Part shown: piece after piece, positions 35,238 through 43,466 of the stretch
Layout of the letters: each line of letters begins with the position of its first letter
How positions within the stretch are numbered: the first letter of the stretch is position 1
From: Polynucleobacter sp. UB-Piko-W3
GTDB lineage: Bacteria > Pseudomonadota > Gammaproteobacteria > Burkholderiales > Burkholderiaceae
Assembly (NCBI RefSeq): GCF_018881635.1
Contig: NZ_JACVPY010000002.1
Coordinates: forward strand, 953,545 to 1,017,544
Length of the DNA: 64,000 nt
Reading direction: 5' to 3'
Translations under genes and position numbers: made by a program
The notes under the pieces: model-generated
Told to the model about the DNA's origin: nothing
What the model saw: only the letters and a program-made list of their open reading frames with translations
Databases searched by the model: none

Positions 35238-35996
35238 TTACTCATGCCAAGAAGCCCCCAAATACCAGCGATTTAAACGGCTTTGGACGCGCGCATTCTC
35301 AATAGCACTGCGCGTACTTTCAAATTCTTTGAGGACTTGTTTTTTAGGCTCATATAACTCGCACCCAGCACGAATACGATCGATGTCAGCCCCAGGACGT
35401 ACATTTTTAATTTCTAAGTCTATAGTAGTTGAGCGCGATCTTAAGCGCTCAAAATAACCAGAATGCCAATAACGCCCTACCTCCACTTCTGTTGCACCTA
35501 AACGAAGATCCAACAAAATGCCATGGTCAGATATATCAATCACCTTGGTGAGCAACTCTTGCCCAGCACCAAGGCAGAGCACAAAATTTAAATCATCATC
35601 TGCGGGTCCAAGAGTTCTAAATTCCTTGCGGCGCTGAATCAAAATTAAATCTGCTGGCAATGGGCATAACAAGTTGCCCTCATCATTTAGCCTTAAATTA
35701 CTTGCCAAGAATTGCATCTTACCGCTATCACTACATAGCACCAAAATGCGCTGCCCACCAACCAGACTTGCAAAACCACCCTCTGGCTTTATTTCGAGCT
35801 TCATGACCAATAAGCCTTGGTGGATACCTAAAAGACTCACTGGTATGGCCGCGCCATTACCGTCAATTGGATATAAACCAGCCAGGGGAATTTTATGCAA
35901 CTCCCGCTCTATTGTCTTAGCAATGGCACGAGGTTCAACATGGAATTTTGGCTCGATACTTTTGAGCCCTTCTGGTGGGAAAATATTAAATCTCAT
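35238..35996 (-). CDS. Flagellar brake protein, YcgR-like (PilZ, c-di-GMP effector)
   Basis: This 252-aa protein has an N-terminal YcgR-type domain (about 10-115) and a PilZ domain (about 118-225). Both c-di-GMP-binding motifs are present: RRKEFR (RxxxR) and DISDHG (DxSxxG). YcgR proteins bind the flagellar motor when c-di-GMP is high and slow swimming. It sits in the Che-like operon ending in flgA, and a diguanylate cyclase is encoded 2.5 kb away (38502-39218). I am confident of the domain call and fairly confident of the role. Confidence 0.85.
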   Translation of the reverse strand: MRFNIFPPEGLKSIEPKFHVEPRAIAKTIERELHKIPLAGLYPIDGNGAAIPVSLLGIHQGLLVMKLEIKPEGGFASLVGGQRILVLCSDSGKMQFLASNLRLNDEGNLLCPLPADLILIQRRKEFRTLGPADDDLNFVLCLGAGQELLTKVIDISDHGILLDLRLGATEVEVGRYWHSGYFERLRSRSTTIDLEIKNVRPGADIDRIRAGCELYEPKKQVLKEFESTRSAIENARVQSRLNRWYLGASWHE

Positions 35997-36005
35997 ATGA
36001 ATAAA

Positions 36006-36455
36006 TTAAGAACTACAAATTTGGGAATAAATAATAGCCAAGGGAGTTCCTGCCGGAACCGGATCGTCGTTTAATTCAAAACCAGACTTCGTTTGCAAAA
36101 TGGGTTTGCCCATGGCGTTGGTCCCACCATAATTTACGGTAGCTAAAGTGGAGTAAGTATTACGAACGCAATTAAATAAAATATTGCTGCGAATCGATTG
36201 AATTTTCTCGGGTGCAGCACCCTCTTCTTGTTTTCGATTGGTAATAATCCATACCTTCTTCCAATCGGGGGGCAAGGCTTTAATTGAGCTCTTGTAATAG
36301 GAAAGACTATGCTGGCGCCCATCGAACACAGTTACCAAATCGTCATTTGCTTGGGCCAAAGCAAGACCACTGCCAAAAATGGCAAAAAAGACAATAAAAG
36401 TGGTTTTTTGAAAAAAGGAGCGGCCCATACAACTAACCCACATTAAATGGGTCAT
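36006..36455 (-). CDS. Secreted SapE-like (surface-adhesin E-like) protein
   Basis: This 149-aa exported protein has a signal peptide ending near ALAQA. A later ATG at 36428 is possible, but an AGGA 10 nt upstream favours 36455. The mature part has the pattern of the surface-adhesin E family: a tryptophan-rich strand (WKKVWIITNRK), a central Cys (FNCVRNTYSTLATV) and a C-terminal ...YSQIC. A similar protein lies at 39219-39713. It is the first gene of the operon leading to flgA. The family match is tentative. Confidence 0.55.
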   Translation of the reverse strand: MTHLMWVSCMGRSFFQKTTFIVFFAIFGSGLALAQANDDLVTVFDGRQHSLSYYKSSIKALPPDWKKVWIITNRKQEEGAAPEKIQSIRSNILFNCVRNTYSTLATVNYGGTNAMGKPILQTKSGFELNDDPVPAGTPLAIIYSQICSS

Positions 36456-36570
36456 TATACGGATATCCTATGTTTATAGTCCTCTAAACACCCTTAAATC
36501 CCAATAGAGGATTTACGAATTAAAGGCTTTAGAACAGCTAGAAATAGAGCGTGAAGTTGTTAAATAAAAC

Positions 36571-36762
36571 TTATGAGGTTTTCGCGTCACCATGGTCAGC
36601 ATCGCCTTGAGGAAGGGCAACACTCTGGCCGGCTACCACATGCTTTACCCAATAACGTGCCGCCGCAATATTGGTCGTGTAAAAAGCAATTTTGTTGCTT
36701 TTCTCGATGGTATAGAAGCGTTCACCACGAATACGGTGCTCAGTAATGATAGGATTTTCCAT
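36571..36762 (-). CDS. Small hypothetical protein (63 aa)
   Basis: This short basic protein is not recognised. It contains RGERFYTIEKSNKIAFYTTN and ends in an Asp-rich tail. GAGG lies 11 nt upstream of the ATG. It stands alone between the Che-like operon and rpoN, and could be a real small gene. No conserved motif is visible. Confidence 0.4.
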   Translation of the reverse strand: MENPIITEHRIRGERFYTIEKSNKIAFYTTNIAAARYWVKHVVAGQSVALPQGDADHGDAKTS

Positions 36763-37099
36763 AATGTGAAATTCCTCTTTTTTAGTGACAGGGTAACTTT
36801 AAACGGATAAATCTGGACAAGCGATTAGCTGTATTTAGCATTCGGAACATCATACACGTCTCAATACTTTCGTAAGTAATTAATTTATATAGCTATTTTT
36901 TATATTTTTTCGATTTACTGGGATGCAAAAAGAGGTATTAGACACCCGGGTCCATAGGAAATTGACTTTGGAGGCGGATAGAAACCCTTAAACAGACTTG
37001 AAGGTGCCCAATCAGATGCATCCATTCTGAAATAAGCCAATTACACTCAATCCTGTGAACACTCAAATTCTCTCCATAATCATCAATAATCAGTAAATC
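36763..37099. other. Gene-free region upstream of rpoN
   Basis: This 337-nt region holds the divergent upstream sequences of the 63-aa gene (minus) and rpoN (plus). It is AT-rich around 36870-36920. No terminator, repeat or convincing promoter could be assigned. rpoN has no clear ribosome-binding site in the 20 nt before its ATG. Confidence 0.6.
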
Positions 37100-38485
37100 A
37101 TGGCCATCTCACTGAATACCCGAGTCAGCCAGACCGTCAACCTTACGCCACAACTGCAGCAATCAATCAGGCTGTTGCAGCTTTCTAATTCAGAGCTAGA
37201 GCAAGAATTAGCCAAAGCAGCTGAAGACAACCCTCTTATCGAATTTGAGCCAAATCCTGAAATTGAATCCAACCTTTCTCAGTCTAGCGAGCGGATTGAA
37301 ACCAATCAAAACTCTTGGGCTAATAATCGAATATCGCAAGACGATGATGAGGAATGGGGAGAACGCTACGAGCGTATAGCTCATAAACAAACCTTACTAG
37401 AATATCTAGACGAGCAGGTTCATCTGCTCAATATCGACCCCAAAGAGCAATCATTGATTGCCTATATCGCCGGATGCTTAGATGAGAGGGGTTACCTCCC
37501 AGAGGATCTCGAAGCGATTCAAGCGGATATTGGCACCCAGATTGATGGAGCCAATTCGCGCGATAGTATCCAAAATGCCCTGGCTAAACTGCAATCACTT
37601 GATCCTCCAGGTATTGGTGCTCGTGACTTGGCAGAATGCCTGTCACTCCAAATAGATCGCATTCTTGAAAATGCAAAGTCTGATAGGCCCTCTTGGGAAT
37701 TAGCCCGATATATTGTTACCAGTCATCTATCCAAAGTGGGATCAAAAGACTGGCAAAAAATCAAACAGGCTAGCGGCAAATCTGAGGCAGAAGTACTCAA
37801 AGCCGTTGAACTGATTCGTACGCTACAGCATAATCCAGGCTCTCAATTTGAACGTGAGAATGATCAGTGGGTTCTACCGGATGTCGTTGTTAATCTGAAA
37901 CAAAATCGTTGGGTCGTTGAATCTAATCCCAACGCAAAACCCCGTCTCTCTCTAAACAATGAATACGCAAGAATTCTGAAAGAAAATGGTCAGAAGAACA
38001 TTGATGGCGTCCTAAAGCAAAAAATGCTAGAGGCAAGTTGGCTCGTGAAGAATATTGTGCAGCGAGAAGAAACTATATTAAGAGTAGCGCAAGCGATTGT
38101 TGTCAGGCAACAGCAATTTTTCTCAATGGGGGCTATTGGTATGAAACCTTTAGTTTTGCGTGAAATTGCTGAAGAATTGGAAATGCATGAATCGACCATC
38201 TCCAGAGTGACCACTCAAAAATATTTAGCCTGTCAACTGGGAATTTTTGAGTTCAAATATTTTTTTAGCAGTCAAGTCAGCTCAGAAAAAGGTGGCGGCA
38301 TTTCTTCTACAGCCGTACAGGCCTTAATCAAAAAAATTGTAGAAGAAGAATCTGCTGGTAAACCAATTTCTGATACTCAGATCGCCCAACTATTGAGCGA
38401 TCAAGGCTACATCATTGCACGGCGTACCGTTGCGAAGTATCGAGATATTCTCCGGATTCCGCCTGTTCACTTGCGCAAACAATAG
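37100..38485 (+). CDS. rpoN: RNA polymerase sigma-54 factor RpoN
   Basis: RpoN directs transcription from -24/-12 promoters together with activators such as FleR. The 461-aa product has the Gln/Leu-rich region I (TVNLTPQLQQSIRLLQLS), the acidic region II, the core-binding domain and the C-terminal RpoN box ARRTVAKYR (about 440-448). The neighbours lptB, hpf and ptsN, which usually flank rpoN, are absent. Instead it stands alone among motility and c-di-GMP genes. It may be a flagellum-dedicated copy, but whether another rpoN exists elsewhere cannot be seen. Confidence 0.97.
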   Translation: MAISLNTRVSQTVNLTPQLQQSIRLLQLSNSELEQELAKAAEDNPLIEFEPNPEIESNLSQSSERIETNQNSWANNRISQDDDEEWGERYERIAHKQTLLEYLDEQVHLLNIDPKEQSLIAYIAGCLDERGYLPEDLEAIQADIGTQIDGANSRDSIQNALAKLQSLDPPGIGARDLAECLSLQIDRILENAKSDRPSWELARYIVTSHLSKVGSKDWQKIKQASGKSEAEVLKAVELIRTLQHNPGSQFERENDQWVLPDVVVNLKQNRWVVESNPNAKPRLSLNNEYARILKENGQKNIDGVLKQKMLEASWLVKNIVQREETILRVAQAIVVRQQQFFSMGAIGMKPLVLREIAEELEMHESTISRVTTQKYLACQLGIFEFKYFFSSQVSSEKGGGISSTAVQALIKKIVEEESAGKPISDTQIAQLLSDQGYIIARRTVAKYRDILRIPPVHLRKQ

Positions 38486-38501
38486 CCCTCTAGTCACCAC
38501 T

Positions 38502-39218
38502 TTACGAAGTAGTAATTTCAATTCGGTTTTTGCCTGCCTTTTTGGCGTTATACATTGCCTGGTCTGCTCGCTCAATGAACGTCAGCGCATCTACTTTCTC
38601 CTGTGAAGCCATGGATGTCGCCGGCATAACAATAGATACCCCAATGCTTGCCCCCAAGAATAAGGTCAACGGCTCATCAGCGCTCAATCTTAGAGGATGA
38701 GAAATGGCAGTCAATAGTCGATTGGCTAAGTTTTCAACTGATTCCGGTCGATCAACATTTTGTAGAACCACCACAAACTCATCACCGCCCCAACGACATA
38801 ACAGGTCATCTGACCGGATAGAGTTTTGCAAGCGTGCGCTTACCAAGCATAAGGCTTGATCGCCTAAGGCATGCCCATGCTGATCATTAATCTCTTTAAA
38901 TCCATCTAGATCAATAAAACATACCGCTAAGATGGCATTACTACTTTGTAGGCCCCTTAGCGCAAGGTCTAGACTCTCAATTAAGCTAGATCTGATTAAG
39001 AGCCCAGTTAACTCGTCACGCAAAGTCGCAGACGGCGATGGCTGATCATAAAGTAGCTCTTGAAAAATATGGCGCTGAAGATGGGTCAATTGCGCATCAG
39101 AATGGATCTGTGCAACAAGCTCTTGATGATCAGCTTCCTGAGCCAATTTTTGCATTTGAGCAAATAGAGTCTTAAATTGCTCTGCCACGAGTTGTGACTT
39201 CGCTTGGCGATCTGTCAT
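38502..39218 (-). CDS. Diguanylate cyclase (GGDEF)
   Basis: This 238-aa cytoplasmic protein has an N-terminal helical region (1-75) and a GGDEF domain (about 78-235) with an intact active site WGGDEF (about 140-145). An RxxD inhibitory site lies five residues before it (RSDD). It should make c-di-GMP and be product-inhibited. No membrane or sensory domain other than the helical N-terminus is present. It directly abuts the SapE-like gene upstream, so it is the last gene of a three-gene operon. The YcgR homologue nearby is a likely target. Confidence 0.93.
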   Translation of the reverse strand: MTDRQAKSQLVAEQFKTLFAQMQKLAQEADHQELVAQIHSDAQLTHLQRHIFQELLYDQPSPSATLRDELTGLLIRSSLIESLDLALRGLQSSNAILAVCFIDLDGFKEINDQHGHALGDQALCLVSARLQNSIRSDDLLCRWGGDEFVVVLQNVDRPESVENLANRLLTAISHPLRLSADEPLTLFLGASIGVSIVMPATSMASQEKVDALTFIERADQAMYNAKKAGKNRIEITTS

Positions 39219-39713
39219 TTAATTACAGATAATGGATTTAACGCTCGACTCAATAGTCTCGGGATTAATTGGCAGGATGTCAGACTTACTTTTCTTGAAG
39301 AAGACTTCGCTCAAGGCTTTGGACTTGGTATCAAAATACATATAGGAAATACGGTAAAAGAAAAAATGATTTTCCTTGCAATCCTGAGCACCACTCAGAC
39401 TAAAAAGATTAAAAGGCTTGCCATTAGGTGCTAATTGCTCGGCATTAAAGTGAGCTGAAACGGTGTACCAAACATAAGGCTCTTCTGCTTTACCCCAGCC
39501 TGACAATAAATACACGGTGGATTGTCCATTCTTTCGCAGTACAACATCCTTATCATTATTTGACTTCTGCGCGCCCTTTGCACTTCCGGATTTTGCTGGC
39601 CCTGACTCCTGCTGTTCAGACTTTGCTTGCGCTCCCACTACAAAGCAGACCGTTAATAGCGCACATAGATAATATTTAATCCGGGGGATTACCGTACTCA
39701 ATAAAAGAGCCAT
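39219..39713 (-). CDS. Secreted SapE-like protein
   Basis: This 164-aa exported protein has a signal sequence (about 10-30) and a Lys/Ser/Gly-rich linker, then a domain with YVWYTVSAHFN and a C-terminal SVKSIICN. The spacing of Trp and Cys resembles the surface-adhesin E family and the protein at 36006-36455. It shares one base with the preceding gene and abuts the diguanylate cyclase gene. The family assignment is tentative. Confidence 0.5.
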   Translation of the reverse strand: MALLLSTVIPRIKYYLCALLTVCFVVGAQAKSEQQESGPAKSGSAKGAQKSNNDKDVVLRKNGQSTVYLLSGWGKAEEPYVWYTVSAHFNAEQLAPNGKPFNLFSLSGAQDCKENHFFFYRISYMYFDTKSKALSEVFFKKSKSDILPINPETIESSVKSIICN

Positions 39714-40258
39714 TATTTGGCACCCCCTGAGGTTTGATTACCGTGCCACTTCTCAAACGCTGCAGGTGTCGACTTACCATCCTCAACACCATAGTAAACA
39801 GTCTTGCCATCTTGGCTAAGGGCCGCATAGTATTTACCGCTATCGGGGTCAATCACAAATGCTGCTTCGGCCTCACTACACGCTTGCTTTTTACAACCTG
39901 AGCCTAAAATTTGCTTACCAACATAAATCATCGGGACGCTATCTTCCATTGCATTCTGAAAGGCTTTGTAATCAGCGGCTAAGAGGTAAGAAAAAATAAA
40001 ATCTCTGTTACCGCGCTGTACATATTCAAGGGATGAAGTACCGACCATTAGGGGGGCGTAAGAAACCTCGTCTCTGATGAAATCCTCAAACTTAGTCTTT
40101 TGCTGATTTAGAAAAGCAGTTTTTTCGGCTCGCTTTCCTTCTATAGTCTGGTATTCCCAAAACTTGAATCCTGCATAGAGCAAGATGAGCAAAGCCAATA
40201 AGATAGCAATGCCCTTCAAAATGATCTTTGCCAAGGCTTTAGCTTTAGCTACTATCAT
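39713..40258 (-). CDS. Membrane-anchored Ivy-like protein
   Basis: The 181-aa protein has one N-terminal membrane helix (about 12-30) and an extracytoplasmic domain. Its second half has GSGCKKQACSEAEAAFVIDP and YYAALSQDGKTVYYG, resembling the Ivy lysozyme-inhibitor fold. The loop normally reading CKPHDC is CKKQAC here, so the key His is missing. It may be an Ivy relative without lysozyme inhibition. It is the first gene of an operon with the SapE-like protein and the diguanylate cyclase. Confidence 0.45.
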   Translation of the reverse strand: MIVAKAKALAKIILKGIAILLALLILLYAGFKFWEYQTIEGKRAEKTAFLNQQKTKFEDFIRDEVSYAPLMVGTSSLEYVQRGNRDFIFSYLLAADYKAFQNAMEDSVPMIYVGKQILGSGCKKQACSEAEAAFVIDPDSGKYYAALSQDGKTVYYGVEDGKSTPAAFEKWHGNQTSGGAK

Positions 40259-40477
40259 CAGCGTTTGATATCCATTCTGTTATGAAATTTGATCGGCATC
40301 ATTGCCTTGTAAACGGCTTATTTAATGCAACACCACTATAAAGCAAATTAAATGGATTCCGCCCAATTCCAATCCAAAAGGCGGCTAATTTGTAACGTTT
40401 TCGCCAAATTAACAAAAAATACAGGATGGCCGCCTGAAATTTGCCATAATTCTGTTTAATTTAAGAACACTTATTAA

Positions 40478-40504
40478 TTGCGCTACTGAAGATCAATAGC
40501 GCAA
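40478..40504 (+). promoter_or_regulatory. Inverted repeat in the leader of the 90-aa gene
   Basis: TTGCGCTA and TAGCGCAA form a perfect 8-bp inverted repeat around 11 nt, ending 19 nt before the ATG and just before the GGAG ribosome-binding site. It could be an operator or an RNA hairpin affecting translation. Further upstream (40378-40440) GGCGGC and GCCGCC and the pair TAATTTG/CAAATTA also form inverted repeats. Confidence 0.4.
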
Positions 40505-40523
40505 CCCCCAATTTGGAGCATTC

Positions 40524-40796
40524 ATGGGCAATCTAGACGACGCAATTGCAGAGCTAAAAGAGATGAACTCTCGCTTAGCTGAAATTAGCGCCAACATTCA
40601 AGCTAGAGATCGAAAATCTGAGGAAAGCCTTAACACTATCAGAAAAGATCTATGGAATATTAAGAATATTGTTACTGATGAAAATATTCAAAATAAAATT
40701 GTGCAGAAGGGTATGGAGAGAGCCTTAGGTAAGGCGGCGATATATGCTCTTGTATCAACCATGATGCTATACATTATTGGTAAGTTCTTGCTCTAA
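40524..40796 (+). CDS. Small tail-anchored coiled-coil protein (90 aa)
   Basis: The protein is hydrophilic and helical for about 65 residues (LDDAIAELKEMNSRLAEISA) and ends with a membrane helix (about 70-89), so it is tail-anchored with its N-terminus in the cytoplasm. GGAG precedes the ATG. I do not recognise the family. It borders a group of bactofilin genes on the opposite strand. Confidence 0.6.
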   Translation: MGNLDDAIAELKEMNSRLAEISANIQARDRKSEESLNTIRKDLWNIKNIVTDENIQNKIVQKGMERALGKAAIYALVSTMMLYIIGKFLL

Positions 40797-40820
40797 AAGA
40801 CTTACTAGTAATAGCCTAGT

Positions 40821-41261
40821 TTAGCGTAACTGAGTAGGTTCAATCTTTTCGATCATCACTGAGTAATCAACTATACCCGTCAATCGACTAAGCCAATTTT
40901 TTTGACTCAGGTCGCTTACAACAAAATACGCAACCGAATAGTTGCTTTGGTTGGTAATCAAAGTCACATTGCAAGAACGTTGTGATTGGTTGTGCATAAC
41001 TTCCTTAAATCCATTAAAGGCAAGGGTTTGCGAGTTTTGGATAAGTCCTTCATTATTTCTAATGTTTTGATTAAGCAATATTTGCACTGCCTCATCTTGG
41101 CACCTTGGTAGATCTCGGTATTGATAGACATATACCAAAGATCCTAGCGCAACTAGCACAAGAAATGCTAGTAACAAAATCAAGGGAACTTTTCTTTTAA
41201 AGGAATTTTCTTCTAAAGATTCCTTGAGGTGATGAATCTGATTTTGTGGTGTTGGTATCAT
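40821..41261 (-). CDS. Single-pass membrane protein of unknown function
   Basis: The 146-aa protein has a cytoplasmic N-terminus with basic residues, one membrane helix (about 23-45) and a small periplasmic domain with two Cys (one in LPRCQDE, one in RSCNVTLI). The domain pattern is not recognised. It lies 17 nt after a bactofilin gene and is probably co-transcribed with it and the RodZ-like gene. Confidence 0.6.
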   Translation of the reverse strand: MIPTPQNQIHHLKESLEENSFKRKVPLILLLAFLVLVALGSLVYVYQYRDLPRCQDEAVQILLNQNIRNNEGLIQNSQTLAFNGFKEVMHNQSQRSCNVTLITNQSNYSVAYFVVSDLSQKNWLSRLTGIVDYSVMIEKIEPTQLR

Positions 41262-41278
41262 CCCATCATAGCCAAATA

Positions 41279-41752
41279 TTAGAGGCCTTTAACCTTTGCG
41301 ATCCGCAAAACATTATTTGCCAAATCATCGCCATCAGTCGCAGTTACTTGAGCATGAAGAGTATCAGGCAGCAAACATTTGAGATTGCCATTGACCTTCG
41401 CATCGGGGTGCACATTGATTTGTGAGTACGTAATGTCTCCGCGTACAACTGCGCCTGGGTAAATCTCTACTCGACCCTTTGCGTGCACTGATCCGTTGAT
41501 GCAACCAATAATGATGGCATGAGCACTATAAATATCGCCCTCTAAAAAACCTGTTTTGCCAATCACTGCTGTAAAACCATTGGCAGAGTCTGGGGCTTCT
41601 TCGTCTTGATGAATATCGCCTACTAAATGGCCAGACAATAGCATGTTGCCACGATGCGTAAAGTTACCAACAACAGAAGATCCAGCACCCACCGTAGTTG
41701 AGTAGGCTAGTTGTGTATCAGCCATTGGGCCTTTTTTTGTAAATTCGAACAT
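41279..41752 (-). CDS. Bactofilin
   Basis: Bactofilins polymerise without nucleotides on the inner membrane and scaffold cell-shape or polar functions. The 157-aa product has the bactofilin beta-helix (about 25-130) with regularly spaced turns such as GDIYSAHAIIIG and YPGAVVRGDITYSQINVHPD. It lies between a RodZ-like gene (35 nt upstream) and a membrane-protein gene. It is closest in layout to the bactofilin at 44851-45300 and less to that at 43467-43859. Confidence 0.92.
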   Translation of the reverse strand: MFEFTKKGPMADTQLAYSTTVGAGSSVVGNFTHRGNMLLSGHLVGDIHQDEEAPDSANGFTAVIGKTGFLEGDIYSAHAIIIGCINGSVHAKGRVEIYPGAVVRGDITYSQINVHPDAKVNGNLKCLLPDTLHAQVTATDGDDLANNVLRIAKVKGL

Positions 41753-41787
41753 CTCATCACCTCCAGCGAGCGATTAGGTCAATATCT

Positions 41788-42777
41788 TTATTGCACAGCT
41801 ACTTCAACTAATTTCATCTGTTTAGCACCAGGACTTGGAGATCGAACCCTCCAGCCCTGGAAATACATTTCTACATTATCTAAATCTTGTGCTGATATGA
41901 CAAAAGGGGGAGCACCCTTAAACGCATGAGCTGTATTTGGCTCAAGATCAATAAGTGTTTGCTTGCCTTGCCCATCAGACACACAAATAGATTGTTTAAC
42001 TAATGTTTTGACATTCACGACATCACCCAATTTAGAGGCGTTGGGAGACTTATAAACCGGAATCTCAGCATCCCTTATTGGTGGACACTGACTTTGTACA
42101 GCAGTCGTATTCACACTGGTAGCTAAAATGGTATTGGGCTTAGTCTCCATATTTGTAGGGTGTTTCTCATCAACTGCTTCTGGCGAGGGCTCTTGGATAA
42201 CAAGCTCTTTAGGAGCCTCTGGCTTCACCACATTCTTGCTTCCCATCTGCTCTAAAAAAGCTAGGGTTCTCGTAGAAATTTCAAACTGACTATTTAATCC
42301 ATACAGTACACCAACTGCTATCAACAGACCAAGTAATATCCCGATTCGCCTTACGGGAATAGAGTGCATATTCATGTGAGATAAAGAAATCCCAGAATTG
42401 GTGCTTTGATATATCAAGTCATCCAACTGCTCACCTTCATTTACAACAGATTTAGGGGGGCTTGCCTGAGCGGGCTGCTCCCCTCCTTTGGCAACAGACT
42501 CTTCCACTTCAACCACAGGATCTGGAACTTCAGCCAGCTCAACGACTTGCTCCAAGTAATCAGAGGGAGATAGTCCTAAAAAAGATCCAACACGTTTTGC
42601 CGATGACAGCTTCAGTTGAAAGCTGTAAAACGCGGTCATGCCACCCTCTTCCAACTCTAAAATCATTTTGTTAGACAGACAGCATTGAGTTGCTAGCTCA
42701 GAGCGCTCCATACCCCTTTTTTCCCTGGCATTTTTAAGCGCAGAGCCGATGATTTCTGGGAGACGGTCTTGGGGCAT
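41788..42777 (-). CDS. RodZ-like cell-shape protein
   Basis: The 329-aa protein has a cytoplasmic helix-turn-helix domain (about 8-75, with LKNAREKRGMERSELATQCC), a linker, a membrane helix (about 145-165) and a periplasmic C-terminal domain (about 250-325) with the RodZ-type strands. RodZ ties MreB to the cell-wall machinery. The linkage with a bactofilin gene is common for RodZ-like proteins. A CTTTTTTGCC element lies 29 nt upstream on the coding strand (42815-42806), related to the flagellar control sites. Confidence 0.8.
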   Translation of the reverse strand: MPQDRLPEIIGSALKNAREKRGMERSELATQCCLSNKMILELEEGGMTAFYSFQLKLSSAKRVGSFLGLSPSDYLEQVVELAEVPDPVVEVEESVAKGGEQPAQASPPKSVVNEGEQLDDLIYQSTNSGISLSHMNMHSIPVRRIGILLGLLIAVGVLYGLNSQFEISTRTLAFLEQMGSKNVVKPEAPKELVIQEPSPEAVDEKHPTNMETKPNTILATSVNTTAVQSQCPPIRDAEIPVYKSPNASKLGDVVNVKTLVKQSICVSDGQGKQTLIDLEPNTAHAFKGAPPFVISAQDLDNVEMYFQGWRVRSPSPGAKQMKLVEVAVQ

Positions 42778-43039
42778 GAGCTGAATTTAGTTTTAGCTGA
42801 ATATTGGCAAAAAAGGGGTTGATTGAAGCCTAAACACAATCATTTGATTTGTCTCTAAATATGATGTTTATTACAGAGAATATTAACACCCAAATTCAGC
42901 TTAGAACCTTGTCAAATTGGGCTCAACCCTTTACTTTTTGAGTAAAAATGATCAAAATGAGCCCTAAATCATGTAACCCTCCAGAATTCAAGACAAATTA
43001 AAGATGCAGCTCATTTGGATCTCAGGATCAACCTCAACG

Positions 43040-43372
43040 ATGAAACAAGTCAAAATTACGGGTAGAACCGTGATTAAGCTGGCTATTTTGTCCTTTAGTG
43101 TATTCATCCTTATCGGCATTGGAATCCATTTTCTAGGCTTTAGGGTAGCTATTCGATTTAGCCCAGAAATGACTAAAGAGATGGGTGGAGTGATCACCAG
43201 AACAGAATTGGATGAAATTGAGGCCAATTACCGCGATAAGTTGCAAACCCTGCAACGCCAACTGCCGGTGATTGAGTCAAAAATTAGTACTCTTAATGTA
43301 CTGAAAGACCAATTCTCTGAATTAGCTACTCCAACTCCCATTAAAACCAAACCCCAAAACACCGATAATTAA
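43040..43372 (+). CDS. Small membrane protein with coiled coil
   Basis: I use the ATG at 43040 (110 aa), where the sequence becomes membrane-protein-like (MKQVKITGRTVIKL). An in-frame ATG at 43004 adds 12 residues and cannot be excluded. One membrane helix (about 13-35 from this start) is followed by a helical periplasmic region (YRDKLQTLQRQLPVIESKIS) and a Pro/Lys-rich tail. It is 94 nt upstream of a bactofilin gene in the same direction, so a membrane partner is a reasonable guess. Confidence 0.6.
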   Translation: MKQVKITGRTVIKLAILSFSVFILIGIGIHFLGFRVAIRFSPEMTKEMGGVITRTELDEIEANYRDKLQTLQRQLPVIESKISTLNVLKDQFSELATPTPIKTKPQNTDN

Positions 43373-43466
43373 TGCACTATATTTGTGCACATTTATGCCG
43401 TCAATGTTGAGCAAGCTAGAGATTCAGATATGATTTGGTTAAATCTAATAAATTAGGAAAATAGAC

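Noticed and set aside
42779-42901. 10-bp inverted pair AGCTGAATTT / AAATTCAGCT around the rodZ-like promoter
   Set aside because: Arms are over 100 nt apart and AT-rich; not enough to call an operator.
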